From contig CACFQR010000002.1 of assembly GCA_902568465.1 (NCBI GenBank), forward strand, positions 42,501 through 106,500: DNA of 64,000 bases. The letters run 5' to 3'. The notes below the pieces were generated by a model, which ran no database searches, was not told where the DNA came from, and saw only the letters and a program-made list of their open reading frames with translations. The DNA comes from an uncultured Pelagibacteraceae bacterium. Its GTDB lineage: Bacteria > Pseudomonadota > Alphaproteobacteria > Pelagibacterales > Pelagibacteraceae. Below, piece by piece: positions 8,777-17,466 of this stretch; the stretch's first letter is position 1; every line of letters begins with the position of its first letter. A program made the position numbers and the translations under genes.

Positions 8777-9571
8777 ATGTTTTTAACAAAAGAAGAAAAT
8801 AATTTAAGCAAAGAATTCTTTGAAAAGGGATACATCATAAGACCTGCTCAGAATATAAATGCTCTATCAGAAATAAGAAATAACTTAATTAAAAAAATAA
8901 CGAATTATTTAAAAATAAAAAAAAATGTTGATCCAAATAATTTTTTAAACAATATTCACAAAGAAATACCTGTAAATAAATTAAACGATCTTAGAGTACA
9001 CCTAATTAATGAGGTAAACTCAATTAGTAAGTTTAAAAATTTATATTTTCAAAGTGCTAAGAAATTTATTGAAATTTTAGTTGGTAACGAACTCGCGATG
9101 CAAAAAAAAATAAGTTTAAGTATACAAATCCCAAAAGATGACAGCTCACTTTTGCCTGTACATTCGGATACTTGGTCGGGCCTATCTCCATTTGAAGTGG
9201 TAGTGTGGATACCTTTGGTTGATTGTTATAAAACTAAAGCAATGTTTATACTTCCACCAAAACATAGCAGCGAATTAAATAATCAATTTAAGAAATTTTC
9301 AAGAAAAAGCAGCGAAGATATATTTAGAAAAATATCTAAAAAAATAAAGTGGATTGATATTAAATTTGGAGAAGTATTAATTTTTAACCAGCATTTACCT
9401 CACGGCAATAGAGTAAATAAAGAAAAAGAAACAAGATGGTCAATGAACTGCAGATTTAAAAGCATTTTTTCTCCTTACGCAGATAAAAAAATTGGAGAGT
9501 TTTACGAGCCTATTACTCTAAGAATAGCATCTAAAATGGGTATGAATTATCGTTTCCCGAAAATAAAATAA
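8777..9571 (+). CDS. 2-oxoglutarate/Fe(II) oxygenase of sporadic carbohydrate clusters
   Basis: A 264-residue oxygenase with the iron-binding facial triad: HSD (His129, Asp131) in LPVHSDTWSG and a distal histidine in NQHLPHGN (probably His209). Arg220 is placed to bind 2-oxoglutarate. It resembles the phytanoyl-CoA-dioxygenase-like family described from sporadic carbohydrate clusters in Leptospira and others. Expected chemistry is hydroxylation or oxidative tailoring of a sugar or its carrier-linked form. The LIC12192-like gene starts three bases after its stop, the usual pairing of these two families. Confidence 0.75.
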   Translation: MFLTKEENNLSKEFFEKGYIIRPAQNINALSEIRNNLIKKITNYLKIKKNVDPNNFLNNIHKEIPVNKLNDLRVHLINEVNSISKFKNLYFQSAKKFIEILVGNELAMQKKISLSIQIPKDDSSLLPVHSDTWSGLSPFEVVVWIPLVDCYKTKAMFILPPKHSSELNNQFKKFSRKSSEDIFRKISKKIKWIDIKFGEVLIFNQHLPHGNRVNKEKETRWSMNCRFKSIFSPYADKKIGEFYEPITLRIASKMGMNYRFPKIK

Positions 9572-9574
9572 TTT

Positions 9575-9970
9575 ATGAAAAAATTAAGAGGATATATTTT
9601 TAGCAGACCTTTTTTAGGAGAGAGAGTTCCTCAACATATTCAGAACCTAGTTTTAAGGGAGTATTGTTCTAGAAAAAAACTTCAATTTCTTTTGAGTTTT
9701 GTGGAATACAGATTTGAAAATAGTTCATTGATGTTGGAAAAAGTTTTGAATGAGCTAAATAGAATTGATGGAATTATTTTTTACAGTCTATTCCAAATGC
9801 CACAAGATGATAAAGAAAGAAAAGTTATATATAAAAAAATTTTAGGTAAAAAAAAAGAAATTCATTTTGCGGTAGAGGAAATTAAAATGAAAGATGCAGA
9901 AAGTGTAGAATTTGTTGAAAATATTTTTCTTATAAAAAAAACTTTACCTAATTGCTTATCGAAATTTTAA
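9575..9970 (+). CDS. Sporadic carbohydrate cluster protein, LIC12192-like
   Basis: A 131-residue protein whose opening (LRGYIFSRPFLGERVPQH) and internal IDGIIFYSLFQMP match the small family named for Leptospira LIC12192 that co-occurs with the preceding oxygenase. The beta-alpha pattern with a flavodoxin/resolvase-like core is visible, but no catalytic motif is recognised. It has no signal peptide or membrane segment and is presumably cytoplasmic. Its function is unknown. The family assignment is from memory of its signature segments, not a search. Confidence 0.7.
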   Translation: MKKLRGYIFSRPFLGERVPQHIQNLVLREYCSRKKLQFLLSFVEYRFENSSLMLEKVLNELNRIDGIIFYSLFQMPQDDKERKVIYKKILGKKKEIHFAVEEIKMKDAESVEFVENIFLIKKTLPNCLSKF

Positions 9971-9982
9971 TAATTTATAAAA

Positions 9983-10648
9983 ATGAGTAAAATTAGAGAC
10001 TTTATTACATCGTTACACAAATCTTCAAAAAGAGATTATTTAGATAGGATGTTAAATAATAAGGCTGAATGTATTAAAATTGCAAAGAAATATGATTATC
10101 ATTACTGGGATGGAAATAGAAGAACTGGCTATGGGGGCTATAAATATATCCCCGGACATTGGAAGCCGATGGCAGAAAAAATTCTAAAAACATATAACCT
10201 AGGACCTGGTTCTAAAGTTTTAGACGTAGGATGTGGTAAGGCTTTTTTATTGCATGAAATGAAATTATTAGAACCAAAGTTAGTCATTGAGGGTTTTGAT
10301 ATCTCTAACTACGCTTTAGAACATAATACTGATCTAACTAAACCTTATGTGTATTATCATAAAGCTCAAGAACCGTATAAGTACAAAGATAAAGAGTTTG
10401 ACCTAGTCATTTCTTTAAACTTATTACATAACCTAAGATTTTTTGATTTAAAGAAAGCTTTTTTAGAGATCCAAAGAGTTGGGAAACAATCCTATATAGT
10501 TGTTGAAAGCTATAGAAATGAAAAGGAATTATTCAATTTACAATGCTGGGCTACAGTATGCGAATCTTTTTTTGATACTGAAGAGTGGATCTATTTATTC
10601 AAAGAATTTGGATATACCGGCGACTACGAATTTATTTTTTTTGAATAA
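9983..10648 (+). CDS. Class I SAM-dependent methyltransferase
   Basis: A 221-residue Rossmann methyltransferase with motif I VLDVGCGKAF at 79-88, an acidic FDIS after strand 2 and the FDLVISLNLLHNL motif. The N-terminal extension with KYIPGHWKPMA probably shapes substrate binding. It lies between the oxygenase pair and a cupin, so methylation of the sugar made by this block is likely. Whether it is an O-, N- or C-methyltransferase cannot be told. Confidence 0.8.
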   Translation: MSKIRDFITSLHKSSKRDYLDRMLNNKAECIKIAKKYDYHYWDGNRRTGYGGYKYIPGHWKPMAEKILKTYNLGPGSKVLDVGCGKAFLLHEMKLLEPKLVIEGFDISNYALEHNTDLTKPYVYYHKAQEPYKYKDKEFDLVISLNLLHNLRFFDLKKAFLEIQRVGKQSYIVVESYRNEKELFNLQCWATVCESFFDTEEWIYLFKEFGYTGDYEFIFFE

Positions 10649-10682
10649 GCAATAATCAAAATTTAAATAATACTAATTCAAG

Positions 10683-11186
10683 ATGAAAAAAAAAAACTTA
10701 TTTGATAAAATTAAAAAATTAGAAAATACTATTTTAAAAAAAAACAATCTTAAAAAAAAGAATTCAAGAGTTTATTATACAGCAAAAAAAAATTTTAAAA
10801 TTTCAAATCAAAATATTTATCTATTAAAAAAATTACTGATTTATAAAAATCAGAACATTTTTAGAATATGTTTTCACAAAAGTGACAAAGACCATATTAA
10901 TGAAATGCTTATAATGGTTAAAGGAAGATTTTCAAACAAACCTCATAAACAAAAAAAATCAAGTGTTTCTTATCATCTGTTAAGTGGAAGTTTGTCCATA
11001 AATCTTCATAATAATAAAGGAAAAATTGTAAAAAAATATGACCTTGGTGAGAAAAAAAATAATCTAAAACTGCTAAGATTAGATGCAAATATTTTTAGAT
11101 CGCTTTCATGCTCAGGTAAATTCACAATTTTTATGGAAACATCATGTGGCCCCTTTAGCGATAGAAATACAAAATGGTTAAAATAA
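10683..11186 (+). CDS. WbuC-like cupin-fold protein
   Basis: A 167-residue protein with a lysine-rich N-terminal segment and a cupin core. RICFHKSDKDHINEML (with His65), the PHKQ metal-ligand segment (His88) and SLSINLHN fit the WbuC family found in O-antigen clusters. The metal and reaction are not established for that family; isomerase, epimerase or sensor roles have been suggested. It contains an eleven-A run immediately after the ATG that stays in frame, which is relevant to the nearby poly-A frame breaks. Confidence 0.6.
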   Translation: MKKKNLFDKIKKLENTILKKNNLKKKNSRVYYTAKKNFKISNQNIYLLKKLLIYKNQNIFRICFHKSDKDHINEMLIMVKGRFSNKPHKQKKSSVSYHLLSGSLSINLHNNKGKIVKKYDLGEKKNNLKLLRLDANIFRSLSCSGKFTIFMETSCGPFSDRNTKWLK

Positions 11187-11187
11187 A

Positions 11188-12492
11188 GTGAATATTTTAA
11201 GAAATTTTTTTAACAACAACACACTTCTAAAAGTAAAAAGAACTAATGGTTGTAATATCTTACTTAAAAATGGAAGAAAGATATTTGATATGACAGCTGG
11301 AATTAATTCTCATGCAATATTAGGTTACGGAAACACAAAGGTAATAGCAGCAATTAAAAAACAGGCTAGTCTTTACACACATGTAGACTACAAATTTTGG
11401 AATGATGAAAACTTGGTAAAATTATCTGACACAATTATTGGTAATTCAAAAAATGGTTTAAAAAGTGTTTATTTTTCAGGAAATTCTGGTTCCGAGGCAT
11501 GTGAAGCAGCTTTATTAATGAGTTATCAAACACATTTTTTATCAGGCAATAAAAAAAAATTATACGTTATTTCGAGAGATGAGTCTTATCATGGTTCAAC
11601 AATTGGTGCACTTACTTTGGGGGATAGAAAAAACACACATTTCTATAGTAAAAATTTAAAATTAAAGAGAGTAAAAATTCCTATGCATCACCCTCTTTAC
11701 TTAAAGAAAGATGGTGAAACTTTGGAAGAATATGCCAAAAGAAGTGCTAAGAATCTGGAATCAATAATTTTGAAAATTGGACCTAAAAACGTAGGAGCTT
11801 TTGTTGGGGAAACTATAATGGGAGGTTTGGTTGGCGACGTTCCACCAGCCCAAAATTATTGGAAACATATTCAAAAAATTTGTAATAGATATAATGTACA
11901 TTTAATCTTAGACGAAGTGTATTGTGGTACGGGCACAACAGGAAAATACTTTTGTTTTGATTGGGATAAAGTAAAACCAGATTTTGTTTTTATAGGTAAG
12001 ACTTTAGGTGCTGGTTATGGGGCAATAAGCGCTGTAATAACAACAAAAAAAATAGAGAATATTTTGAAGTCAAGTGGACGATTACAACACAACACTACCT
12101 ATCAAGGACACTCTCTTAGTGCTGCAGCAGCACTTCAAGTTCAAAAAATAGTTAACAATAGTATTTTTTTAAAAAAAGTTGATGAAGTTGGAAAATTTAT
12201 GAGAGATTATATTAATTGTGAACTTCAAAATCATCCTTTTTATAGAGAAGTAAGAGGTAGAGGTTTAAGGTTTTCTTTCGAATATAGTTGTAAAAATAGA
12301 AATAAGTTTAGTGAAAAACTTTACAATAATATTTTAGAAAAATATAATATATTAACCAGCACAAAATTTCACAGAATATGTTTTACACCCCCTCTAATAA
12401 TAACAAAAAAAGAAGCTGAACGTTCATTAGATATAATTATAAGTGAGTTCATAAAAATTTCTCAAAGTTGGTCGAATAAATATAATAATTAG
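11188..12492 (+). CDS. Class III PLP aminotransferase (glutamate-1-semialdehyde aminomutase-like)
   Basis: A 434-residue fold-type I PLP enzyme. It has the phosphate-binding GNSGSEACEAAL at 98-109, ESYHGST at 132-138, LDEVYCGTGTTG with Asp242 and the Schiff-base Lys271 in IGKTLGAGYGA. A GTG start is used one base after the preceding stop; no closer ATG keeps the normal N-terminus. Members in sugar clusters transaminate sugar or short-chain aldehydes or isomerise amino groups. A second aminotransferase in this block suggests that the final residue carries more than one amino group or an amino-acid-like substituent. Confidence 0.85.
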   Translation: MNILRNFFNNNTLLKVKRTNGCNILLKNGRKIFDMTAGINSHAILGYGNTKVIAAIKKQASLYTHVDYKFWNDENLVKLSDTIIGNSKNGLKSVYFSGNSGSEACEAALLMSYQTHFLSGNKKKLYVISRDESYHGSTIGALTLGDRKNTHFYSKNLKLKRVKIPMHHPLYLKKDGETLEEYAKRSAKNLESIILKIGPKNVGAFVGETIMGGLVGDVPPAQNYWKHIQKICNRYNVHLILDEVYCGTGTTGKYFCFDWDKVKPDFVFIGKTLGAGYGAISAVITTKKIENILKSSGRLQHNTTYQGHSLSAAAALQVQKIVNNSIFLKKVDEVGKFMRDYINCELQNHPFYREVRGRGLRFSFEYSCKNRNKFSEKLYNNILEKYNILTSTKFHRICFTPPLIITKKEAERSLDIIISEFIKISQSWSNKYNN

Positions 12493-12502
12493 ATAAATTT
12501 AC

Positions 12503-13888
12503 GTGAGCTCAAGCGCTGTATTTAAAATGAAACACCCCCTAACAAGAATTAAGTATTTTCTTAACAAGCAATTCATTGATTTAAAAAAAGGTGGTATAAA
12601 AACACTAATAAAAAAAATTACAATTTTTATTAAACTTGCAATTAATATAGTAAATCCATTTTACTATTTTGCAATAATACTGCTATTTTTTTCTTACCTA
12701 ATTAGACCCTTTTTTTTAATTCGATGGGATATTTTACATTCAGAAAAAATAGGTCATTTCGCTGCAAATACAGAAATTTATTGTTGCAAAAAAGACTTTT
12801 TAATTAATGTACCTAAAAAAAAACATATAGATCTTTTTTGTTTAGGTGAGAAAGTCTGTAACAAACAATTAGCTTTGATGTGGAAACGTGAACTTAATAT
12901 TTTACCACGTTATATATTATATCCAGTTATAGTAATTAATAATATTGTAAGCAAATTACATAAAGGATCATCAATTCACCAAATTCATATTAAAGAGGAT
13001 ATTTATTCAATTGAAGATAATGAGAAACTTAAAAGAGTGTCCACACATAGAGATCTTCATAGTTTAATACCCAAAACAGGCCCTCACCTTAATTTTACTA
13101 GAGATGAAATTTTGAAAGGCGAAAAATATCTGAAAGAATTTGGTCTAAAAGAAAATTCTAAAATTGTTTGTCTTATTGTTCGCGACTCAGCTTACGAGAA
13201 AAGTTACTTAAGTAATGCCGATTTAGACTTAAGCTATAATGACTATAGAGATCAAAATATTTCGGAGTATATGCCTGCTGCAGAAGAATTAACCAAGAGG
13301 GGCTATTGGGTTTTTAGAATGGGTAAGGTTGCATCTAAAGCAATTAAATCATCAAATCCACGTATAATAGATTATGCAAATTCTAGAATAAAAAATGATT
13401 TTTTAGATATTTACTTAGGATACAAATGTAAGTTTTGCATAAGAACAGCAGGCTATGGCGCTGTTCCACAAATTTTTAGAAAGCCTATATTATATATCGA
13501 AGGTCCTATGGCCGACTTACAGGGAAATGAGAAACAAGATCTTATTTTGTTGCCACACTACTACTCAAAAATAAAGAAAAGGAAATTAACTATTTCGGAA
13601 ATATTTAGAGAAGGGGTTTGCGACATCAGAACAACAGAAGGATATAAGAATTTAGGAATTGAGGTTCAGCATAATACCTCAGAAGAAATAAAAGATGTTG
13701 TAATCGAAATGGTTGAAAGGTTAGAAGGTATTTGGAAAGAAAATTTTGAAGATCTTTCATTACAGAAGAGTTTTTTTGAGATTTTTGAAAAGAATTTAAT
13801 TTTTTACAACAAAAGAAAATTGTTTGGTGAAATTAAAGTTAGACAAAGCTCAAATTTTATCAAGAAAAATACTTTTTGGCTTAAATAA
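12503..13888 (+). CDS. TIGR04372-type putative glycosyltransferase
   Basis: A 461-residue protein with one hydrophobic helix at about residues 45-72, then ILHSEKIGHFAANTE, and a C-terminal half with the IVRDSAY, YWVFRMGK and RTAGYGAVPQIF motifs of the TIGR04372 family. The fold is GT-B-like, and activity is assumed from its recurrent place in glycan clusters. The start could be GTG 12503 or ATG 12527, which removes eight residues; no ribosome site decides. The membrane helix suggests that it works at the cytoplasmic face on a lipid-linked glycan. Confidence 0.75.
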   Translation: MSSSAVFKMKHPLTRIKYFLNKQFIDLKKGGIKTLIKKITIFIKLAINIVNPFYYFAIILLFFSYLIRPFFLIRWDILHSEKIGHFAANTEIYCCKKDFLINVPKKKHIDLFCLGEKVCNKQLALMWKRELNILPRYILYPVIVINNIVSKLHKGSSIHQIHIKEDIYSIEDNEKLKRVSTHRDLHSLIPKTGPHLNFTRDEILKGEKYLKEFGLKENSKIVCLIVRDSAYEKSYLSNADLDLSYNDYRDQNISEYMPAAEELTKRGYWVFRMGKVASKAIKSSNPRIIDYANSRIKNDFLDIYLGYKCKFCIRTAGYGAVPQIFRKPILYIEGPMADLQGNEKQDLILLPHYYSKIKKRKLTISEIFREGVCDIRTTEGYKNLGIEVQHNTSEEIKDVVIEMVERLEGIWKENFEDLSLQKSFFEIFEKNLIFYNKRKLFGEIKVRQSSNFIKKNTFWLK

Positions 13889-13924
13889 TCTATATATGTT
13901 ACAGTACAAAGATTAAATAAGAAT

Positions 13925-15004
13925 ATGTTTGATATAAATTTTTTTGAAAAGTCTTATCCTATAAAAAGGAAAATCGCAGATGGCCTGATGTCTGCAAGAG
14001 ATGTTGACGCTATAGAAAAAGAATTAGAGAATCTTAGAAGCGAAGTTCCAACAATTTTCAATATTGAAACAACTAATTATTGCAATATGAAATGTGTTAT
14101 GTGCGCTAGAACGATCTACATGACAAGAAAAAATATTTGGATTGAAGATGAGTTGTTTGAAAAAATGCTTAATAAAGTAAATACTTACAAAAAAGAAGAC
14201 ATGGAAAAATTTTGGTCTTGGTTAGAAACAAATACAAATTTTAAATCTTCAGAAGTTTCAGAGAATGGTTTTTATTTTTCAATTGTTTCAAGATGTTTAA
14301 TATTGCACGGTTTTGGAGAACCCTTTTTAGATAAGTATTTAATCAAACGATTGGAGCTTTGTAAGAAAAAAAATATTCCAACCTATTTTTCATGTACCCC
14401 TGCCACGATGACAGTTGATAAAGCTGTGAAAGCGATGGAGGCTGGCTTAACTGTTTTAAAGTTTTCTTTAGATGCTATGGATGAAGAAAGCATAAAGTCT
14501 ATAAGAGGAAAAAAAGCAAATTATCAGGAGTCGATAGATAAAATTCATGAATTAATTAAAATAAAAAAAGAAAAGGGACTTAAAACTTTATTAGTCCCAT
14601 GTATGATTGCTTTTGACAAAGATGAGAAAAGTTTGATGCTTCATAAAAAATTTTTAGATTTTTGGAAAGACAAGGATGTTTATGCTTATGTTAAAAGCCA
14701 AGATAATCGTTGGTTATTTGAAAAAAATAAAAATCTAGAAAATAAATCTCACTACAAAACTCAATACTGCGAGTACCCATGGACTTCAGTTACAATTATG
14801 GCTGATGGAAATGTTGTTCCATGCACACAAATATCAAACAATGAAATAGTATTGGGTAACGTTAAAGAAAACACTTTAGAAGAGATTTGGAACGGTAAGA
14901 AGTATCAAGAGTTAAGAAAAATGCATATCAGTGGTAAATTCCCTGCTAATCATAAATGTTCAAAACAATGCGATCAAATTAAGTTACACGAACATTTAAA
15001 ATAA
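13925..15004 (+). CDS. Radical SAM enzyme with SPASM-type C-terminus
   Basis: A 359-residue protein. The [4Fe-4S]-SAM motif CNMKCVMC (Cys53, Cys57, Cys60) follows IETTNY, and a GEPFL segment matches the SAM-binding GGEP strand. The C-terminal Cys pattern (YCEYPW, VPCTQ, HKCSKQC) fits an auxiliary-cluster SPASM/twitch domain. A roughly 40-residue insertion between the Cys motif and the GEP motif is unusual. Such enzymes in glycan clusters perform dehydrogenation, epimerisation or deoxygenation. It precedes a CMP-sugar-synthetase-like gene, and a similar radical SAM pairing recurs at 43077-44973. Confidence 0.8.
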   Translation: MFDINFFEKSYPIKRKIADGLMSARDVDAIEKELENLRSEVPTIFNIETTNYCNMKCVMCARTIYMTRKNIWIEDELFEKMLNKVNTYKKEDMEKFWSWLETNTNFKSSEVSENGFYFSIVSRCLILHGFGEPFLDKYLIKRLELCKKKNIPTYFSCTPATMTVDKAVKAMEAGLTVLKFSLDAMDEESIKSIRGKKANYQESIDKIHELIKIKKEKGLKTLLVPCMIAFDKDEKSLMLHKKFLDFWKDKDVYAYVKSQDNRWLFEKNKNLENKSHYKTQYCEYPWTSVTIMADGNVVPCTQISNNEIVLGNVKENTLEEIWNGKKYQELRKMHISGKFPANHKCSKQCDQIKLHEHLK

Positions 15005-15020
15005 TTTCAAAAAAAGTAAG

Positions 15021-15716
15021 ATGAAAAAAATTGAAGATATTTCTCTAGTAATTTATGCTAGATTAAATTCTCAGCGATGTCCAAATAAAATGGTTCGACC
15101 ATTTGCTAACTCAACACTTTTAGATATTGGAATAAAAAAAGTTTTAAGTTCTAAAATCATACCTAAAAAAAATATTTATATTGGGGTCTATGAAAAAAAA
15201 CTTATTGATATCGCAAAAAAATACAAGGTTAATATATATAAAAGAAGTAAAAAATCAGCAGAGTCAGAAGGTTTTCCAGTATCAAAATATTACGAATTTT
15301 GGAATAAAATACCTTTTAAAAATGTTGTGATGTTAAATGTTTGTAGTGTTTTACTTGATATCAAAACAATAGATCAATTTATAAGAACATATTTAAAAAC
15401 AAGTTCCAGAGGTTTATTTGCAGTTGTCTCTAAAAAAAACTATTTTTGGAATAACAAAAAAAATTTAATTACAAAAGCGCCTAAAAAAAAATCTACGATG
15501 AATACTAAATATCTAGATTCTATGTACGAAGCGGCTCACTGCCTACAAGCAGGAAAACTATCTGATATAGGCCAAGATATTTGGATGGGAAAATATTTAA
15601 AAAAAAATGATCCTGAGTTATTCACGATACCAGAAGATGAGGCTTTTGATATTGATTACGAATGGCAATTTAAAGTAGCAGAGTCGTTGTACAAAAATAA
15701 ATTTAAAATAAAGTAA
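15021..15716 (+). CDS. CMP-sugar synthetase-like nucleotidyltransferase (SpsF/NeuA group)
   Basis: A 231-residue GT-A-fold nucleotidyltransferase. VIYARLNSQRCPNKM matches the nucleotide-binding loop of acylneuraminate/3-deoxy-manno-octulosonate cytidylyltransferase relatives. FDIDYEWQF near the C-terminus matches the metal-binding D-x-D of the family. The variant loop (ARLNSQR rather than ARxGSKR) points to the SpsF-like branch, whose sugar is unclear. The gene follows the radical SAM gene by 16 bases. Confidence 0.7.
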   Translation: MKKIEDISLVIYARLNSQRCPNKMVRPFANSTLLDIGIKKVLSSKIIPKKNIYIGVYEKKLIDIAKKYKVNIYKRSKKSAESEGFPVSKYYEFWNKIPFKNVVMLNVCSVLLDIKTIDQFIRTYLKTSSRGLFAVVSKKNYFWNNKKNLITKAPKKKSTMNTKYLDSMYEAAHCLQAGKLSDIGQDIWMGKYLKKNDPELFTIPEDEAFDIDYEWQFKVAESLYKNKFKIK

Positions 15717-15724
15717 TATCTTAA

Positions 15725-16555
15725 ATGACCAGTTTATCTACAAAACCTTGGAATATAAAAGAAAATATAAATATTTCCCACAAGGAACATTTATATAATA
15801 AACAATCTGGAAAAATATTACAGAAAAGTATTTTTAAAAAAAAAATATATTTTTCTAACAATATAATTTTTGCAAGGTTTAACAAAAGTTTAGATCAACC
15901 CTTTAAATGGATTAAAAAATTAAAATTAACTGACAATTGTGTAATTTTGGATGTAGGGGCAAATGTTGGCATCAACTCAATTTGTTATAAAAAGATTTTT
16001 AAAAAATCAAAAATATACTCTTTTGAACCAATCAAAAACACATTTAAAATTTTAAAAAAAAATATTAAAAGAAATAAATTAAATGGCTCAATAAAAACGT
16101 TTAATTTTGGTTTTTCAAATAAAAATAAAAAAGCTTTTATGAGCATACCAACAGCACAACAAGGTGAAAGATACAAGCACTATTTAAGTTCAGCTTTATA
16201 CAGTCTTTATGGAAAAGGAAAAAAAAAGATAAAAACAAAATTATTAACAATAGATAAATTTGTAAAAGATCATAAAATTAAAAGAATTGATTTTATAAAA
16301 ATAGATGTTGAAGGTCATGAATATGAAATTTTAGAAGGAGCAAAAAATTCTATAAAAAAATTTAAACCAATAATACAATCTGAGTTTAATTATATAACAA
16401 GACTATTATCAAAAAAAAATTATAAAAATTACTTAGAGTTTGCTAAAAAATATAATTACAGAATAATGCTTTTGGGAAAAGGTTACAAAATTATAAATAA
16501 ACCAAACTTGAATAAAATTTCAAAATATAAATTTTCAGATTTTATATTTTTTTAA
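15725..16555 (+). CDS. FkbM-family methyltransferase
   Basis: A 276-residue SAM methyltransferase with VILDVGANVGINS (motif I), SFEPIKNTF (motif II) and the FkbM hallmark DFIKIDVEGHEYEILEGA. FkbM relatives usually O-methylate sugars or other hydroxyls. It lies nine bases after the nucleotidyltransferase. The second FkbM protein at 41160 is clearly divergent, so the two probably have different acceptors. Confidence 0.85.
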   Translation: MTSLSTKPWNIKENINISHKEHLYNKQSGKILQKSIFKKKIYFSNNIIFARFNKSLDQPFKWIKKLKLTDNCVILDVGANVGINSICYKKIFKKSKIYSFEPIKNTFKILKKNIKRNKLNGSIKTFNFGFSNKNKKAFMSIPTAQQGERYKHYLSSALYSLYGKGKKKIKTKLLTIDKFVKDHKIKRIDFIKIDVEGHEYEILEGAKNSIKKFKPIIQSEFNYITRLLSKKNYKNYLEFAKKYNYRIMLLGKGYKIINKPNLNKISKYKFSDFIFF

Positions 16556-16572
16556 ATTGCTTATAAAATAAA

Positions 16573-17466
16573 ATGCAAAACATCATTGTTTATGGAAGAG
16601 GGTCAATTGGAGTTAGACATGCTAAAAATCTAGAAAAACTTAATTTTAATCCTATCTTTTTAAGAGTTAAAAAGAAAAAAAGTATTCCCAATGACAATTT
16701 AAATGTACCAGAAGTATTTAGTTTTGATGAAGCATTAAAATATAATCCAATAGGGGCAGTTATTTCTACACCAACAATCTTTCACACCAAGCACGCCCTT
16801 GAGTTTCTTGAAAAAAATATTCCTGTATATATAGAAAAACCCCTGGGGTACAAAATAAATTCAGATCACCTAAATATGCTTGAAAATTACTCAAAAAAAA
16901 CAATTATACATGGTGGATTTAATTACAAATACTCTCCTGAAATTAATAGCTTTAAAAAAAAATTCTTTGAAATGAAAAAAAAAATTAAAGAGGCAAAAAT
17001 TATATGGAAAACTGATTTAAAAGAATGGCACCCGTGGGAAGATTATAGAGAAAGTTATGCATTTAGACCAGAATTAGGTGGGGGAGTAATACACACATGT
17101 TCTCACGAAATAAATTTTTTGGTAGAGCTTTTTCCAAATGCAAAATTAAAAAAAGTAAAAAAATCTCTTTTTGAAAATATTTGTACTAGCTGTGAGGCTA
17201 ATTATGTTGAAAATTTAATAAATATTCAACTAAATTTAGATTTTATGAGTAATAAAAAAAAAAGGGAAATTTCTTTTACTTTACAAAATGATAAAGTCAT
17301 TAAATTTGATTTTAACAAATATTCAGAAGATAAAATTAAAGATATATCTTGCTATGAATCAGTCAAAGATTTTGTTAATTGTATTAAAAAGCAGTCAATG
17401 CCAAAATCTAATTATGAGGACTCAAAAAAAACATATTTATATTGTGAAAGTTTATTAAATGAATAA
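16573..17466 (+). CDS. Gfo/Idh/MocA-family sugar oxidoreductase
   Basis: A 297-residue NAD(P)-dependent enzyme with the Rossmann GRGSIGVRHAKNL at the N-terminus and the Gfo/Idh EKP motif (IEKPLGYK). A LGGGVIHTCSHEINFL helix carries the histidine typical of the catalytic HD/E pair. It overlaps the first NeuB gene by eight bases, which ties it to nonulosonate or related aldulosonate synthesis. It could oxidise or reduce a sugar hydroxyl or keto group. It is slightly shorter than most family members. Confidence 0.8.
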   Translation: MQNIIVYGRGSIGVRHAKNLEKLNFNPIFLRVKKKKSIPNDNLNVPEVFSFDEALKYNPIGAVISTPTIFHTKHALEFLEKNIPVYIEKPLGYKINSDHLNMLENYSKKTIIHGGFNYKYSPEINSFKKKFFEMKKKIKEAKIIWKTDLKEWHPWEDYRESYAFRPELGGGVIHTCSHEINFLVELFPNAKLKKVKKSLFENICTSCEANYVENLINIQLNLDFMSNKKKREISFTLQNDKVIKFDFNKYSEDKIKDISCYESVKDFVNCIKKQSMPKSNYEDSKKTYLYCESLLNE

